A DNA stretch of 64,000 bases, taken from the NCBI RefSeq assembly GCF_900128945.1, contig NZ_FQUD01000002.1, positions 710,371 to 774,370 of the forward strand. Direction: 5' to 3'. The position numbers and the translations under genes were made by a program. Position 1 is the first letter of the stretch, and every line of letters begins with the position of its first letter. The notes beneath the pieces were generated by a model that had not been told where the DNA came from, made no database searches, and worked only from the letters and a program-made list of their open reading frames with translations. This document shows positions 63,108 to 64,000 of the stretch, piece after piece. The DNA comes from Chryseobacterium sp. OV279. GTDB taxonomy: Bacteria; Bacteroidota; Bacteroidia; Flavobacteriales; Weeksellaceae.

Positions 63108-64000
63108 ATGCAAGAACTGTCTTTGTCTTCAAAACTGAAGTATATCTTTTCAATCCCCGTTATCATTTCCGCCCTGGGCTATTTCGTAGACATCTATGAC
63201 CTGCTTTTATTCGGTATCGTAAGAATTCCAAGTTTAAAAGCTTTAGGCCTGAATCCCGACGCTGACGGAACCTTTATTCTCAACTGTCAGATGGTAGGAC
63301 TCCTTATCGGTGGTGTGTTCTGGGGAATTTTTGGAGACAAAAAAGGACGACTGTCTGTCCTTTTCGGTTCTATTCTGGTATATTCCCTGGCCAATATAGC
63401 CTGTGGATTTCTTCCTTACTTTCCGAAAGAGCATCTCGTGTATCAATACGCGGGTTTAAGGTTCATCGCGGGAATAGGACTCGCCGGAGAGCTTGGAGCA
63501 GGAATTACCCTCGTTTCTGAGAGTCTCCCGAAGAATTTAAGAGCCATTGGAACTTCCGTGGTAGCCGGATTTGGACTGATGGGTGCTGTTGTGGCTCAGC
63601 TTACCGTAGAATTGGCCGGCGGTTGGAATATTTCCTACATCATCGGAGGAATTATGGGAATTATGCTGTTGTTGCTGAGAATCAGCGTTTCAGAATCCGG
63701 CATTTATAAAAACATAGTACATAAAAGCGTCTCAAAAGGCAATTTTCTCTCCTTCTTTACCAATAAGGAGCGGCTGACGAGATATCTCAAATGTATTGCG
63801 GTAGGATTGCCCACCTGGTATTGTATAGGGATCCTTGCTGTTTTAGCCAATCAGTTTGCCCCTGAATTAGGCATCAGGGATCTGAATCCCGGAAAAGCCA
63901 TTATGTGGGCTTATATAGGCATTTCTGTAGGTGACCTGATGAGTGGTTTTATTTCCCATGCTTTAAAATCCCGGAAGATGGCTATTTTTTATATGCTGCT
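63108..64000 (+). CDS. MFS transporter, N-terminal part (cut by window edge)
   Basis: The reading frame is open from ATG 63108 to the end of the window, 297 codons so far. It encodes eight or so hydrophobic helices with the major facilitator motif A in GVFWGIFGDKKGRLSVLFG and the helix 4-5 region RFIAGIGLAGELGAGITLVSESLP, the pattern of the sugar/aromatic-acid transporter subfamily. The last visible residues are KSRKMAIFYML. The substrate cannot be told, and the C-terminal half is outside the window. Confidence 0.88.
   Translation, partial: MQELSLSSKLKYIFSIPVIISALGYFVDIYDLLLFGIVRIPSLKALGLNPDADGTFILNCQMVGLLIGGVFWGIFGDKKGRLSVLFGSILVYSLANIACGFLPYFPKEHLVYQYAGLRFIAGIGLAGELGAGITLVSESLPKNLRAIGTSVVAGFGLMGAVVAQLTVELAGGWNISYIIGGIMGIMLLLLRISVSESGIYKNIVHKSVSKGNFLSFFTNKERLTRYLKCIAVGLPTWYCIGILAVLANQFAPELGIRDLNPGKAIMWAYIGISVGDLMSGFISHALKSRKMAIFYML

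Overview
The window is about 36% GC by eye and reads as a chromosomal segment of a Bacteroidota species, most likely Chryseobacterium or a close Weeksellaceae relative. The signs are TAnnTTTG promoter elements, type IX secretion (T9SS) sorting domains, PorT, a flavobacterial-type 6S RNA, and a protein-glutaminase that matches the Chryseobacterium enzyme in length and processing layout. No rRNA, tRNA, prophage or CRISPR array was seen.

Layout. 1-4.0 kb: unrecognised small proteins, a DUF4268 protein, an Rrf2 regulator, a possible structured RNA leader ahead of a TauE/SafE exporter, and a small monooxygenase. 4.2-16.6 kb: a heme/iron acquisition island. Two minus-strand T9SS-secreted proteins, one HmuY-like, face a plus-strand operon of TonB receptor, HmuY lipoprotein, HmuTUV ABC importer, a methyltransferase and an HmuS-like protein. 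A ChaN-like protein and an exported deformylase-like protein follow. All three promoters in the island carry the same 19-bp Fur-like palindrome exactly 7 nt upstream of the -7 element. 16.7-22.4 kb: a NERD nuclease-like protein, an OhrR/Ohr/nitroreductase operon, a protein-glutaminase with a small lipoprotein, and LipB.

22.4-32.0 kb: a complete trp operon (EGDCFBA) on the minus strand. It starts with a Trp-rich leader peptide and attenuator, contains several guest genes, and is interrupted by a decayed IS200-like transposase with REP-like repeats, one of which supplies the C-terminus of TrpF. 32.7-41.8 kb: cytochrome c, RlmF, LysS, CydAB, GyrB and a DUF5684 membrane protein. 42.0-49.8 kb: three tandem DUF3857/transglutaminase-like proteins (only the middle one keeps the catalytic Cys and His), a DUF3298 lipoprotein and a diacylglycerol-kinase family protein. 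50-58.3 kb: a dicarboxylate symporter, gamma-glutamyltransferase, threonine dehydrogenase, a degenerate deacetylase, a metallophosphoesterase and a KAS III enzyme. 58.4-64 kb: MenG/UbiE, PorT, a coiled-coil protein with ZapA, 6S RNA, RNase Y and a truncated MFS transporter.

Intergenic regions carry several dispersed repeat families and many clear intrinsic terminators. The observations I would follow first are the shared Fur-like promoter layout with its two secreted proteins, the trp attenuator, the TauE leader RNA, the Cys-to-Asp exported deformylase-like protein, and the protein-glutaminase/lipoprotein pair.
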